A DNA stretch of 64,000 bases from Sinorhizobium mexicanum (GCF_013488225.1 NZ_CP041238.1:707501-771500); one strand, 5' to 3'; shown: positions 28,063 through 36,954, counted from the first letter of the stretch. The notes: generated by a model from the letters alone, not told the origin. Translations and numbers: made by a program.

Positions 28063-29223
28063 TTACGAGGTGCTCGCGAGCGGGCGCGGCGCGGTCGTTT
28101 TGATCCGGGACTCATGCGAGCCGATCGACATTCTGTTGCCGCGCCAATCGGCGCTGCCCGCCAGCCAGCCTCGAACCCATATTATCGGGAGCAAGAGATC
28201 GCGCGTGAACATCGCGATGAGCGACCATCGGGAAATATGCCAGTTCTTCCGGTAGGCGAGGGCGAGTTCCGGCAAGTAGCTGGCACCGACGATAAAGCCG
28301 GTGATGGCCAATAGGCTGCGACCTGCAACGAAAGCGGCGATCAGCGCCAGCAGAAGTGGCGGCATCACGCCGAGCAGGATTTCCGGCGAGAAGAACTGAG
28401 GAAAGGTGACGCGTCGCAACCTCGCCCAACGGCACTGCCGCGCCCAGACCTCGCGAAACGTCCTGGTACCCAGTGGCTGTTCGAACGGCGAGGAAACCAG
28501 GCGCACTTTCAAGCCGAGGCTTCTCACAAGTTTCGTTGCTGCCGCATCCTCGGCGATCTGCGAGGCCAGCGCCTGAATGCCGCCGTTGGCATCCAGCATG
28601 CCTTTGCGCCAGAGCATGCTCTTGCCCTGCGCAAACCCGAATCCAAGCGCTTCGCCGGCGTATTGCCAGCGCGCCTGGTGGGCGTTGAGGAAAGCACATT
28701 CAACCTCCGCCCAAAACCCATGCGGACGTGAGCCAAGCGGGGTCGAGCATACAAGCCCGGTATCCAGCCTCCACGCAGCCATCAGGCGAATGAGGTAGTC
28801 GGCCGGCATGAGAACATTCGAGTCGGCGAGAACCACCCATTCATGCGAGGCCGCTTTCCAGCCTTTCACGCAGTTATTGAGCTTGGGATTGGCGCTGATC
28901 AGGTCGTCACCAACAAGAATTGTTGCGGGAATGGCCGGGTGGCGCTCACGTGCTTCCTCGACCAATGGGATCACCGCGTCCTCCGCGTCGGCGATGCAGA
29001 AGATGACCTCGTAGTCGGGCCAATCCAGGCGAAACGCGCTATTGAGCGTTTCCCGGGAAAATTCCTCGACGCCGCAAAGCGGGATCACGACAGAGACAGG
29101 AGGTCGATGCTGCGTCCCGGGCTGAGGGGCCAGACGCGGCCAGATGCGCCGGCCCGCGATCATCAGGGTCAGCACATTGACGGCCAGGAATGCACCGGCG
29201 GCGGCGAACAAGTTCAGCATCAT
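28063..29223 (-). CDS. Membrane glycosyltransferase, ceramide glucosyltransferase-like (GT21/GT2)
   Basis: This 386-aa protein has an N-terminal membrane anchor (LFAAAGAFLAVNVLTLMIAG) and a GT-A catalytic domain. The domain has VSVVIPLCGVEEF, LVGDDL, the DxD-like VLADSNVLM, acceptor-site EDAAATK, and the Q/RxxRW motif as RQCRWARLR. Two or three C-terminal membrane segments follow (for example GVMPPLLLALIAAFVAG). This D1-D2-D3-RxxRW layout defines ceramide glucosyltransferases and HpnI-like enzymes. It probably transfers a sugar to a membrane lipid on the cytoplasmic face. The lipid acceptor is not known; no hopanoid genes are near. Confidence 0.82.
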   Translation of the reverse strand: MMLNLFAAAGAFLAVNVLTLMIAGRRIWPRLAPQPGTQHRPPVSVVIPLCGVEEFSRETLNSAFRLDWPDYEVIFCIADAEDAVIPLVEEARERHPAIPATILVGDDLISANPKLNNCVKGWKAASHEWVVLADSNVLMPADYLIRLMAAWRLDTGLVCSTPLGSRPHGFWAEVECAFLNAHQARWQYAGEALGFGFAQGKSMLWRKGMLDANGGIQALASQIAEDAAATKLVRSLGLKVRLVSSPFEQPLGTRTFREVWARQCRWARLRRVTFPQFFSPEILLGVMPPLLLALIAAFVAGRSLLAITGFIVGASYLPELALAYRKNWHISRWSLIAMFTRDLLLPIIWVRGWLAGSADWRGNRMSIGSHESRIKTTAPRPLASTS

Positions 29224-29438
29224 CTATCCAGCGACGAGTCGCGGCGCCATTCCGACGGACTCAGGCAGCGGATAAACATCACCGTTAGATGACATGCCTA
29301 TGACAGCCGATGCCTGGGACCCAGGGGGCGGTTGCCTTGCGGCTTGGCTTTCGGACAGCGATCCGTCGGGCAAGTTTCCGCGCCGTGGAACCAAACCCCG
29401 CTACCGGCGTTCTTTCGACGATATCCGGGAGGCGAAGG

Positions 29439-29627
29439 ATGACACATGCTGATATCAGAACGCTCGACCAGTCTCGGGCCAAGCATGTTTGGGACGTGGA
29501 GGAATATTGCAGGCGGACGGGCATACATAAAGCCGAGGAAAAGCGCCTAATCAAAGTGCTCGGCAGATATGCATCGAGCCATGAACTGCAGATGAACATC
29601 GTTCGGCCTCAAAGTCGTATCCGCTGA
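29439..29627 (+). CDS. Small protein of unknown function
   Basis: This 62-aa protein starts MTHADIRTLDQSRAKHVWDVEEYC, with GGGAGGCGAAGG just upstream. It is helical and soluble (EEYCRRTGIHKAEEKRLIKVLGRYAS). The start at 29439 is chosen by the ribosome-binding site over an open frame to 29310. No domain recognised. Confidence 0.65.
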   Translation: MTHADIRTLDQSRAKHVWDVEEYCRRTGIHKAEEKRLIKVLGRYASSHELQMNIVRPQSRIR

Positions 29628-29719
29628 CCGGTAAAGTCTGAGGCGCATGGGAGCGAGGTTGCGTCTCTGACGAGGCGCGCGGTGCTTTCGCGTAACGACG
29701 AACGCTGGAGGAGGCGCGC

Positions 29720-29980
29720 GTGTGGACAGTTCTGGCTGGCGTGTTTCTCTTTGTCTGCGGCATGCTCTTCATGGCGTGGGAGGCGCTCGGCCGTCGACAG
29801 TTGAGCAACCCGTCGACGCCGCCTTCGCACGACGGACGTGGGCGGGACGGACCTGGCCGGGACGGAACCGGACCGACGCTCGAGCCGGAACAGCAGGGCT
29901 TGGGCTTTCTCGGCTTCGGGCGGAATTGGCCCGGATTGGCCCTCATGGCAATCGGTGCGGCCTTGTTGCTCTTCGGCTAG
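29720..29980 (+). CDS. Small membrane protein, two helices with glycine-rich loop
   Basis: This 86-aa protein starts at GTG 29720 (GGAGGCGCGC upstream). TM1 is VLAGVFLFVCGMLFMAWEAL and TM2 is WPGLALMAIGAALLLFG, joined by a disordered Gly/Arg/Asp-rich loop with RDGPGRDGTG repeats. The protein ends right after TM2. The function is unknown; composition is consistent with a small inner-membrane protein. Confidence 0.65.
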   Translation: MWTVLAGVFLFVCGMLFMAWEALGRRQLSNPSTPPSHDGRGRDGPGRDGTGPTLEPEQQGLGFLGFGRNWPGLALMAIGAALLLFG

Positions 29981-30016
29981 AGCCGTCCGAAATGTCCTTC
30001 AAAAGCGGTCAAGCAA

Positions 30017-31075
30017 TCAGCGGCTGGAAGCCGGGCGCCGTGCTGCCGCAAGTTGCTTGCGCGCTGCACCGGGGGTTAGCGAAAACGCCTCCCTGAACTT
30101 CCGGATGAAGTGAGAGACGTTCTCGAAGCCGGTTTCTAGCGCAATGTCGATCAATGGCTTCTCGGTTGATGCAACGAGCCGCATCGCCGCGTCGAGGCGA
30201 AGTTTCAGATAGACCGAAACCGGGGTGGCGCCGAGTTCATTCTGGAACAGGCGTTCGAGTTGCCTGCGCGATATGCCAAGTGCGTTCGCCACGTCATCGA
30301 TGCCGATGATGTCCTCAAGATGCTGCTCCATCACCATGAGCGCGAGACTGATCCGCTTGTCCTGCACGATGACTGTGCCGAGCGGATTGCGCGTCTGCAT
30401 TTCGGTGGCGTCTCTGCGGCGTGTGATCTGCATGATTTCGAGCGCGTTGCGCTCGGCTTCCTCGCCGACATGCTTGCGGATCAGGTAGGTGGCGAGGTCG
30501 GCGACGCTGCTGCCGCCGGCGCAGGTGATCACATTGCCATCCTCGACAAAGATGCGCTTTGACGTCACCTCGATTGCGGGGAAGCGCGATCGAAATTCAT
30601 TGTGATGCAGCCAGCTGACGCAGGCGGCACGTCCGTCCAGCACTCCCGCTTCGGCCAGAATGAAGCTTCCCGTGCAGACACCGATGATCGGCACGCCCTC
30701 TCGTGCCGCCCGATGGAGATAGTTGATCGTTTCACGGTCGATCGGTTCTTCGACGTTGAGCCGCCCGCCAACGACGGCGATGTAGCTGAACTCGGTCGGT
30801 GGGCGAAGCGAGGCCGTAGGCGCCACCTGTATGCCGCAGCTGGACATGACGAAGTTCCTCGTGCTGCCGAGCACCTCCCAATCGCAGTTCACCCGGCCCG
30901 ACTTGTCCTCGACATCGCTGCCAAGCCTCAAGGCGTCGGCAAACAGGGAAAAGGCGCTGAGCGTGAAGCTCCGCGCGAGAATGAAGCCGACGCGCAGCAC
31001 CCCGTGCGCGGCGAGATGCCTGTTCGCGGCCGCCTTTTTTCCTATCAGAGTCGTTTCCAATGCGGTGCAATCCAT
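30017..31075 (-). CDS. GlxA-type transcriptional regulator (DJ-1/PfpI domain plus AraC HTH)
   Basis: About 352 aa from ATG 31075; the frame is open to 31180, so the start is uncertain. The N-terminal DJ-1/PfpI-like domain has the nucleophile-elbow Cys in GVCTGSFILAEAG. The C terminus has two AraC helix-turn-helix motifs: IDDVANALGISRRQLERLF and IDIALETGFENVSHFIRKFREAF. GlxA regulators sense small molecules and often control amino-acid or quaternary-amine catabolism in rhizobia. No obvious target is adjacent on the same strand. Confidence 0.85.
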   Translation of the reverse strand: MDCTALETTLIGKKAAANRHLAAHGVLRVGFILARSFTLSAFSLFADALRLGSDVEDKSGRVNCDWEVLGSTRNFVMSSCGIQVAPTASLRPPTEFSYIAVVGGRLNVEEPIDRETINYLHRAAREGVPIIGVCTGSFILAEAGVLDGRAACVSWLHHNEFRSRFPAIEVTSKRIFVEDGNVITCAGGSSVADLATYLIRKHVGEEAERNALEIMQITRRRDATEMQTRNPLGTVIVQDKRISLALMVMEQHLEDIIGIDDVANALGISRRQLERLFQNELGATPVSVYLKLRLDAAMRLVASTEKPLIDIALETGFENVSHFIRKFREAFSLTPGAARKQLAAARRPASSR

Positions 31076-31374
31076 TCCTGCTGGGCGGCAAGCGTCCGTG
31101 CGCGGCCCATGAGGAACGCATGATACCAAGCGCAAGACGCTATAGGTAGGCCGCTCGTGCCCCGCAGCCGGCCGAGGCAAGGTGGGCTGTTCCCGAGATG
31201 TTGTCGTCTGTGCCGATCTGCACCCTAAGCGGGCTAATCCCCATGTATATGATGATTTATTAACTGATTTGTCAGAAAATTGTCATTGTCCGGCAGGTGC
31301 GCCGGCTCGGCTCATCGGACGCATCGTCTCGCCGGTCTGGTTGTTAGGTTCGTTCATCGGGGAATGAGGCTGGG

Positions 31375-31470
31375 ATGTACGAAATGACGGAACACATGAT
31401 GAAAGTGCTCATGAGCATCATGGCCGCGCTTTCGCTCGGCTCGCTGATGTTCCTTATCGTCGTGCTCTAG
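31375..31470 (+). CDS. Possible 31-aa single-helix membrane peptide
   Basis: A short frame from ATG 31375 (GAGGCTGGG upstream) to TAG 31470 encodes MYEMTEHMMKVLMSIMAALS and then a strongly hydrophobic tail LGSLMFLIVVL. An amphipathic start followed by one membrane helix is typical of small inner-membrane peptides. Such a short frame could arise by chance, so this is tentative. Confidence 0.35.
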   Translation: MYEMTEHMMKVLMSIMAALSLGSLMFLIVVL

Positions 31471-31576
31471 GATTTTGAACCTGGAGGTCTTTTCTGCTTT
31501 CAATCCACGTGGAAGCAGAACGCTCTAGCCGTGTGGGCAGCAGGACCGGTTCGCGGTCTTGTTTCAGGTGCGATTG

Positions 31577-31966
31577 TCAGGGGTAAAGAAAGAGCTGGTC
31601 CCAGCGTTCCCGCGGCACGAGTTCCCCGATCTTGTATTCAAACGACAGCACGTCGAGATGTTCCGCATTGGTGCGGCACTTGAAGGCGAGCTTGTACCAT
31701 TCGCCCCCACTTCGAAAGACTGCGCCCGGCGCCTTCATCTTGTCACCTTTGAAGATTGGATCGGCGAAGGTGTAGGCGATGACCTTGTCCGGGCTGTACG
31801 ACGTCTTGTCCGCGCTGATCCGTTCCATCGCCTCGGTATCGCACCGCTGCTCCAGGCGCGTTTGCGGGTCGAGCTTTTCGAACTGTCGCACCAGAGATTG
31901 ATCCATCGCGGCTGCCGGATCTGTCATCGACAGGCCGAGGGCGAACGCGCAGGCAAGTGCTTTCAT
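31577..31966 (-). CDS. Exported DUF930 family protein
   Basis: This 129-aa protein starts at ATG 31966 with GGAGGAG upstream. It has a signal peptide (LACAFALGLSMTDPAAA) and then the DUF930 pattern: SLVRQFEKLDPQTRLEQRCDTEAMERI, DKVIAYTF, GAVFRSGGEWYKLAFKC and SFEYKIGELVPRERW. Two cysteines may pair in the periplasm. DUF930 proteins are common in Rhizobiales and have no assigned function. Confidence 0.82.
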   Translation of the reverse strand: MKALACAFALGLSMTDPAAAMDQSLVRQFEKLDPQTRLEQRCDTEAMERISADKTSYSPDKVIAYTFADPIFKGDKMKAPGAVFRSGGEWYKLAFKCRTNAEHLDVLSFEYKIGELVPRERWDQLFLYP

Positions 31967-32106
31967 TCTCGGTGTTCTCCTCCGAAAAATGCGGCTCATT
32001 TATTCAAGTCGAAGCGCAAGGGTATGCGGGGGACCGGGCGAATCGCTCTCCGCTCGGCGTCCGAGGTTTTCAATTAAGCTCTATGGCTATTCCAAGGCAG
32101 AAAACA

Positions 32107-32568
32107 TCACGTTGCCGAAACATCGACCCATTCCGCTCCGGTCAATTCCGCGATGCGCGCCGGGCTGATGTGGACGGCGGCGTTGGTCGCGCCAGCTGCG
32201 GGAACGACGACGTCGTAGGCCTTCAAGGACTCGTCGCAATAGACGCTGTGCGGCTTGGCGAGACCGAAAGGGCAGACCCCGCCGACCGGATGGCCCGTTT
32301 CCGCCTCTACCTCGTCGAAGCCGAGCATGCGGGCCTTCGTGCCGAAGCGGGCCTTGTACTTCTTGTTGTCGAGCCGGGCGTCACCACGCGTGACGATCAG
32401 GATGACGTCGTCTCCGACTTTGAGCGCCAACGTCTTGGCAATTTGCGCCGGCTCGACACCGTGCCCTTTGGCTGCGAGTTCCACGGTGGCGGTGCTTTGT
32501 GCAAGTTCGATGACATCGATGTCGGGAGCGTGTTCGGAGAAGAACTGTTTGACGGAAGCAAGGCTCAT
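32107..32568 (-). CDS. YbaK/ProX-type aminoacyl-tRNA deacylase domain protein
   Basis: This 153-aa protein (ATG 32568) opens MSLASVKQFFSEHAPDIDVIEL and shows the YbaK/EbsC fold blocks: AQIAKTLALKVGDDVILIVTRGDARLD, KKYKARFGTKARMLGFDEVEAETGHPVGGVCPFGL and HISPARIAELTGAEWVDV. Members remove mischarged Ala or Cys from tRNA-Pro or tRNA-Cys. The exact specificity is not predictable. An in-frame extension to 32628 is unlikely. Confidence 0.88.
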   Translation of the reverse strand: MSLASVKQFFSEHAPDIDVIELAQSTATVELAAKGHGVEPAQIAKTLALKVGDDVILIVTRGDARLDNKKYKARFGTKARMLGFDEVEAETGHPVGGVCPFGLAKPHSVYCDESLKAYDVVVPAAGATNAAVHISPARIAELTGAEWVDVSAT

Positions 32569-32664
32569 CGGGGGCGATCTATGCGGAAAACAGGGTTGTC
32601 GGGAAAGAATACGAATATGTAGCGGCAAGCCGGGATCGCGGTCGCTGCAGGCGGCGTCAGTGTT

Positions 32665-32853
32665 TCAATCGTCGTTCGACGCGTCAAGATCTTCAGGGCG
32701 CCGGCCTTCCTGTTGCGGCGGGAGATAGCCGTGGCTTGCGAACCAGTTCTCGAGGATTGTCGAAATCGCCTGTTCGCGCGTCAGCGTGCCCCGATGATCG
32801 GTGATGAAGGTTTTGAGGGCCGTCTCGATATTTGCGGCGTAGAGTTCGCTCAT
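32665..32853 (-). CDS. Small protein of unknown function
   Basis: This 62-aa soluble protein starts MSELYAANIETALKTFITDHRGT with GGAGG ahead of ATG 32853. Its C terminus is acidic. The helical core ATLKTF...REQAISTILENWFASHGYL looks like a short regulatory or adaptor domain. Codon usage and a strong ribosome-binding site support a real gene; no family recognised. Confidence 0.65.
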   Translation of the reverse strand: MSELYAANIETALKTFITDHRGTLTREQAISTILENWFASHGYLPPQQEGRRPEDLDASNDD

Positions 32854-32868
32854 GGTTGCCTCCGCTTA

Positions 32869-32969
32869 CGGCGCCGCTCGTCCCATCGGACGCGCAAGGT
32901 CGCTGTAGCACTTTGAATCGCTGCATATTTTATCCTCAAATCCGCTCCGATTTAAGGAAACATGCCGTA
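32869..32969 (+). repeat. Intergenic mosaic repeat, copy 4
   Basis: It contains the core GGTCGCTGTAGCACTTTGAATCGCTGCAT, then CCGATTTAAGGAAACATGCC, with GCGCC...GGACGCGC to the left as a degenerate hairpin. It lies between two minus-strand genes (32665-32853 and 33026-33280). Confidence 0.75.
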
Positions 32970-33025
32970 GCTCTTGCAAGAGGCGGTCCGCACTTTCGCG
33001 CGGATCGCAATGTTCCTCGACAGAC

Positions 33026-33280
33026 TTACGCTTGTTTGACGATGCGGATCAGCACCAGGAGGATGATCGCGCCGATCGTCGAGTGAATGATCGCGGAAAG
33101 GATGCCAGTTCCGAGGCTTATGCCGATTGCCGGAAAGAGGTAGCCGGCGATGAAAGCGCCGACGATGCCGACGACGATGTTGCCGATCAGACCGAAACCG
33201 AAGCCGCTGACGATCAGACCGGCAAGCCAGCCGGCAACAGCGCCGACGATCAGGAATACCAGGATGCTTTCAATACCCAT
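33026..33280 (-). CDS. GlsB/YeaQ/YmgE family small membrane protein
   Basis: This 84-aa protein (GGAGCG before ATG 33280) has three hydrophobic helices: SILVFLIVGAVAGWLAGLIV, FGLIGNIVVGIVGAFIAGYLFP and ILSAIIHSTIGAIILLVLI. The GxxGGxxVG-like glycine pattern is that of the transglycosylase-associated (GlsB/YmgE) family, stress-induced small integral membrane proteins. The biochemical role is unknown. Confidence 0.88.
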   Translation of the reverse strand: MGIESILVFLIVGAVAGWLAGLIVSGFGFGLIGNIVVGIVGAFIAGYLFPAIGISLGTGILSAIIHSTIGAIILLVLIRIVKQA

Positions 33281-33445
33281 GAATCGCTCCTACCCGTTGG
33301 ATCCATAGGAAAGGATAGATCAGGATTTAAAATCAGATAGAGGGCAATTTTATCGTGCGGCGATTTTGCACCGATTTCCGGCTGCCGCTACCACGCCTCC
33401 GGGCGGTCCCCGATGTGGAGCCAGAAGTGACCGCCCTTGGCCGCC

Positions 33446-33540
33446 AGCGCCGTGCGCCTTTCAGACGCACGAACGTCGCTGTAGGACTTTGAGTTGCTGC
33501 ATGTTCCGCTGAAACGGTCCCAATTTAAGGGGACATGCAG
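33446..33540 (+). repeat. Intergenic mosaic repeat, copy 5
   Basis: AGCGCCGTGCGCCTTTCAGACGCACG hairpin, then CGTCGCTGTAGGACTTTGAGTTGCTGCATG, an imperfect inner palindrome and GGGGACATGCAG. It is located directly downstream of the rhaI stop codon (33549) and could form the 3' end of the rhaDI transcript. Confidence 0.75.
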
Positions 33541-33548
33541 TTGACTGC

Positions 33549-34841
33549 TCAGACGATGCCGCCGCCACCGCCGGCGACGGCGGGCCGCTCGCCCGCCACC
33601 TTGGCGCGGTAGCCGCTCGCGCGGTAGGTCGCGACCGGCGCGATCGCGCCGTCCCGGTCGAGGCGCGCCATCGCCAGGATCGGTTCGACGTCCGTTCGGA
33701 AAGCGGCTTTCAGCGTTTCCGACGCCATCAGCGCATCGTTGCCCTGCTGATAGCCGTTGAGCGCCTTGCGATCGACGAGAAGGGCCTGGGCATATGCGCG
33801 GCAGACTTCCATCGCGCTGGTCATCAGGCTCTCGATGGGATCCGTCACGTTGTGACTCTGGTCGAGCATATGCGCGGGATTGAAACCTTCCGCACCGCGC
33901 ACCTCGGCGTCTACCAGTTCGTTGAACACCAGGAACAGCCGATAGGGATCGATCGATCCGGTATCGAGATCGTCGTCGCCGTATTTGGAGTCGTTGAAAT
34001 GGAAGCCACCGAGCTTCCTGAACTGGATCAGCCGCGCGACGATCATCTCGATGTTGACGTTCGGTGCGTGATGGCCAAGGTCGACGAGGCAGAAGGCCTT
34101 GGGGCCCAGTTCCTGCGCGATCAGGTAGTTCGTTCCCCAGTCCTGCACGACGGTCGAATAGAAGGCGGGCTCGTACATCTTGTGTTCGGTGAAGACGCGC
34201 CAGTCGTCCGGAAGTGCGGCATAGATTGCCTTCATCGCATCGAGATAGCGCTCAAACGACTTGGTGAAATTGCTCTGCCCCGGAAAGTTGGAGCCGTCGC
34301 CGATCCACACTGTCAGGGCCCTCGACCCCAGCGCCTTGCCGATCTCGATGCATTCGAGATTGTGCTCGACAGCCTGGCGCCGCGTCGCCGCATCGCTATG
34401 GGAGAGCGACCCGAACTTGTACGAGTGGGCCTGCCCGGGCGCGTCCGAGAAGGTGTTGGAATTCATCGCATCGAAGCCCAAGCCGAGCGCGCCGCCCTTC
34501 TCCTTCAACGCCTGGAGATCGGAAACCTTGTCCCACGGGATATGCAGCGAAACGGTCGGCGTCGCCCGCGTCAACTGATGGATGACGCCGCAGTCTTCGA
34601 GCTTGTCGAAGATGTTGCGCGGTTCGCCCAGGCCGGAGAAGCGGGCAAAACGCGTGCCGCCCGTGCCGACCCCCCAGGAGGGAACGGCAACGCCATAGGA
34701 GCCGACCTTTTTCTTGATCGCATCGATCTCGATGCCGCGACGGGCAAGCCTTTCGCCGAGGCTGTCGTAGTCTCGGCTGAGCGCGTCCCGGCGGCCTGCA
34801 TTCTCGGCCTCGACAACGGCCTTGCTGATCATCTCGGTCAT
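33549..34841 (-). CDS. rhaI: L-rhamnose isomerase, rhizobial type
   Basis: This 430-aa xylose-isomerase-like TIM-barrel protein belongs to the L-rhamnose catabolism isomerase (RhaI) family. It has SLHIPWDK, WIGDGSNFPGQ, TEHKMYEPAFYSTVVQDWG, CLVDLGHHAPNVN and KLGGFHFNDSKYGDDDLD, which carry the metal-binding Glu, Asp and His residues. It converts L-rhamnose to L-rhamnulose. ATG 34841 with GGAGG overlaps the 3' end of rhaD by... no coding residues: it begins 14 bases after the rhaD stop. The two genes form one minus-strand unit divergent from rhaR. Confidence 0.93.
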   Translation of the reverse strand: MTEMISKAVVEAENAGRRDALSRDYDSLGERLARRGIEIDAIKKKVGSYGVAVPSWGVGTGGTRFARFSGLGEPRNIFDKLEDCGVIHQLTRATPTVSLHIPWDKVSDLQALKEKGGALGLGFDAMNSNTFSDAPGQAHSYKFGSLSHSDAATRRQAVEHNLECIEIGKALGSRALTVWIGDGSNFPGQSNFTKSFERYLDAMKAIYAALPDDWRVFTEHKMYEPAFYSTVVQDWGTNYLIAQELGPKAFCLVDLGHHAPNVNIEMIVARLIQFRKLGGFHFNDSKYGDDDLDTGSIDPYRLFLVFNELVDAEVRGAEGFNPAHMLDQSHNVTDPIESLMTSAMEVCRAYAQALLVDRKALNGYQQGNDALMASETLKAAFRTDVEPILAMARLDRDGAIAPVATYRASGYRAKVAGERPAVAGGGGGIV

Positions 34842-34854
34842 GGCAGCCTCCGGA

Positions 34855-36954
34855 TCAGCGCGTGAACGACTGGGCATTGCCCGCGTCGACATTGACGATG
34901 TTGCCGGTCGATTTTGCCGACATATCGGAAGCGAGGAAGTAGATGGCTTCGGCAATATCTTCCGGGAAGACGCTGAGCTTCAGCATCGAACGCTCGCGAT
35001 AGTGCGCCTCCAGGTCGTCGACGTCCATCTTGTAGGCGGCTGCGCGCTGCTCCTTCCATTCGCCGGTCCAGATCTTGGAACCGCGTAGCACCGCGTCCGG
35101 ATTGACGACATTGACGCGGATCTGCGCTGACGCCCCTTCGAGCGCGAGGCAGCGGGCAAGATGGATCTCCGCCGCTTTCGCCGTGCAATAGGCGGACGCG
35201 CCCGGGGAGGCGGCAAGGCCGTTCTTCGAGGCGACGAACACGACATTGCCGCCGGCCTTCTGGTTGCGGAAGATGCGGAAGGCCTCACGCGAGACGAGGA
35301 AATAGCCGGTCGTGAGAATGTCGATGTTCTTATTCCAGAGCGCCAGCGTCGTATCCTCGATCGCCGCCGACGAGGCGAGCCCGGCATTGGAGACGAGAAT
35401 GTCGAGACCGCCAAAGGCGAGGAGCGCATCGCCGAAGCCTGATTCGACCGCCGCCTCGCTGGTCACGTTCATGTTGACGGAGCGGACGAAATCCTTGCCG
35501 TATCGTCCGGCAAGCTCGGTCTGCGCGGCCTCGAGCGCCGTTTCGTCGATATCGGCGAGAACGACGCAGGCGCCTTCCTGCATCAGCCGGTTGGCCGTCG
35601 CCTTGCCGATGCCGCCGGCGCCGCCGGTGACCAGCGCGATGCGGCCGGCGAGACTCTTCGGCTTCGGCATGCGCTGCAGCTTGGCTTCCTCCAGGAGCCA
35701 GTATTCGATGTCGAAGGCTTCCTGCTCTGGCAGGCCCACATAGGTCGACACGCCGGAGGCGCCGCGCATGACATTTATTGCGTTGATGTAGAATTCGCCG
35801 GAGATCCGCGCCGTCGCCTTGTCCTTGGCAAAGGTGATCATGCCGACGCCGGGGACAAGATAGACGACGGCGTTCGGGTCGCGCATCGCCGGGCTGTCGG
35901 GGCGCTTGCAGCGCTCGTAGTAGGCGGCATAGTCGGCGCGATAGGCGGCAATCGCCTCGGAAAGCCCGGCGAGCGTCTTGTCAATATCGGGATTGGCCGG
36001 ATCGAATTCGACGACGAGCGGGCGGATCTTCGTCCGCAGGAAATGGTCAGGGCAGCTTGTACCAAGTGCCGCCAGCGGCTCGAGATTTTTGGATGCCACG
36101 AAATCGAGTACGGCCTGGCTGTCGTCGAAGTGCCCGACCTTTTTCTCGTCCGCGCTGATCAGCCCGCGGATGACGGGCATCAGTCGCTTGGCGATCGCGG
36201 CGCGTTCGGCGCTATCCAGCGTCGGCTTCACCGACCCGCCGAAGGCCGGTGCCGTGGTTTCTTCCTCGAACCAGGCAATCGCGCGGTTGATGATTTCGAT
36301 CGTCGTCTCATAGGCTTCCTTGGCCGTATCGCCCCAGGTGAAGAGGCCGTGGCTTTCCAGGACCACACCGCGTGCCTTCGGGTTTTCGAGGCAGAACTTT
36401 TCGAGCCACAGGCCGAGCTCATAGCCCGGCCGCTTCCAGGGCAGCCAGCCGATCTCTTCGCCGAAGATTTTCTGCGTCAGTTCCTTGCTGTTGCTGGAAG
36501 CGGCGATCGCGATGATCGCATCCGGATGCATATGGTCGACATGCGCCTTCGGCACATAGGCATGCAGCGGCGTGTCGATCGAGGCCGCGCGCGGATTGAG
36601 GTTGAAGGTGCAATGCGGCAGGTAGCCGACCATCTCGTCTTCGAATTTGACGCCCCGGTAGATCCCCTTCAGGGCATTGAGCTTGTCCATGTACAGGGTG
36701 GCGAAGCCGTCGAGCTTGATGGTGCCGACGTCACCGCCCGACCCCTTGACCCAGAGAACCTCCGCCATCTCGCCCGTCAGCGGGTCCTTTTCCTGAACCT
36801 TGGCCGAGGTATTGCCGCCACCGTAATTGGTGATGCGCTTGTCCGATCCGAGAAGGTTCGATCGGTAGAGAAGCTTCTCCGGCTCGGTCATTCCTGCCGC
36901 CTTGCCCTCGTCCCAGAGGTTGGCCAGGCGTGCGCCTTGTTGCTTGTCGAGCAT
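34855..36954 (-). CDS. rhaD: Bifunctional rhamnulose-1-phosphate aldolase / short-chain alcohol dehydrogenase
   Basis: This 699-aa fusion has an N-terminal class II aldolase (residues about 30-400; the RSNLLGSDKRITNYGGGNTSAKV block, Zn-binding HVDHMHPDA and later GVVLESHGLF). The C-terminal classical SDR starts near 430 with RIALVTGGAGGIGKATA and has AYCTAKAAEIHLAR as the YxxxK site. The fusion cleaves rhamnulose-1-phosphate to dihydroxyacetone phosphate and L-lactaldehyde and can oxidise the aldehyde. GGGAGGAA precedes ATG 36954, so the extension to 37044 is rejected. Confidence 0.95.
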   Translation of the reverse strand: MLDKQQGARLANLWDEGKAAGMTEPEKLLYRSNLLGSDKRITNYGGGNTSAKVQEKDPLTGEMAEVLWVKGSGGDVGTIKLDGFATLYMDKLNALKGIYRGVKFEDEMVGYLPHCTFNLNPRAASIDTPLHAYVPKAHVDHMHPDAIIAIAASSNSKELTQKIFGEEIGWLPWKRPGYELGLWLEKFCLENPKARGVVLESHGLFTWGDTAKEAYETTIEIINRAIAWFEEETTAPAFGGSVKPTLDSAERAAIAKRLMPVIRGLISADEKKVGHFDDSQAVLDFVASKNLEPLAALGTSCPDHFLRTKIRPLVVEFDPANPDIDKTLAGLSEAIAAYRADYAAYYERCKRPDSPAMRDPNAVVYLVPGVGMITFAKDKATARISGEFYINAINVMRGASGVSTYVGLPEQEAFDIEYWLLEEAKLQRMPKPKSLAGRIALVTGGAGGIGKATANRLMQEGACVVLADIDETALEAAQTELAGRYGKDFVRSVNMNVTSEAAVESGFGDALLAFGGLDILVSNAGLASSAAIEDTTLALWNKNIDILTTGYFLVSREAFRIFRNQKAGGNVVFVASKNGLAASPGASAYCTAKAAEIHLARCLALEGASAQIRVNVVNPDAVLRGSKIWTGEWKEQRAAAYKMDVDDLEAHYRERSMLKLSVFPEDIAEAIYFLASDMSAKSTGNIVNVDAGNAQSFTR

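Noticed and set aside
27837..28063. Genomic island at the 3' end of tRNA-Phe
   Set aside because: No integrase, no direct repeat of the tRNA end and no compositional break are visible downstream.
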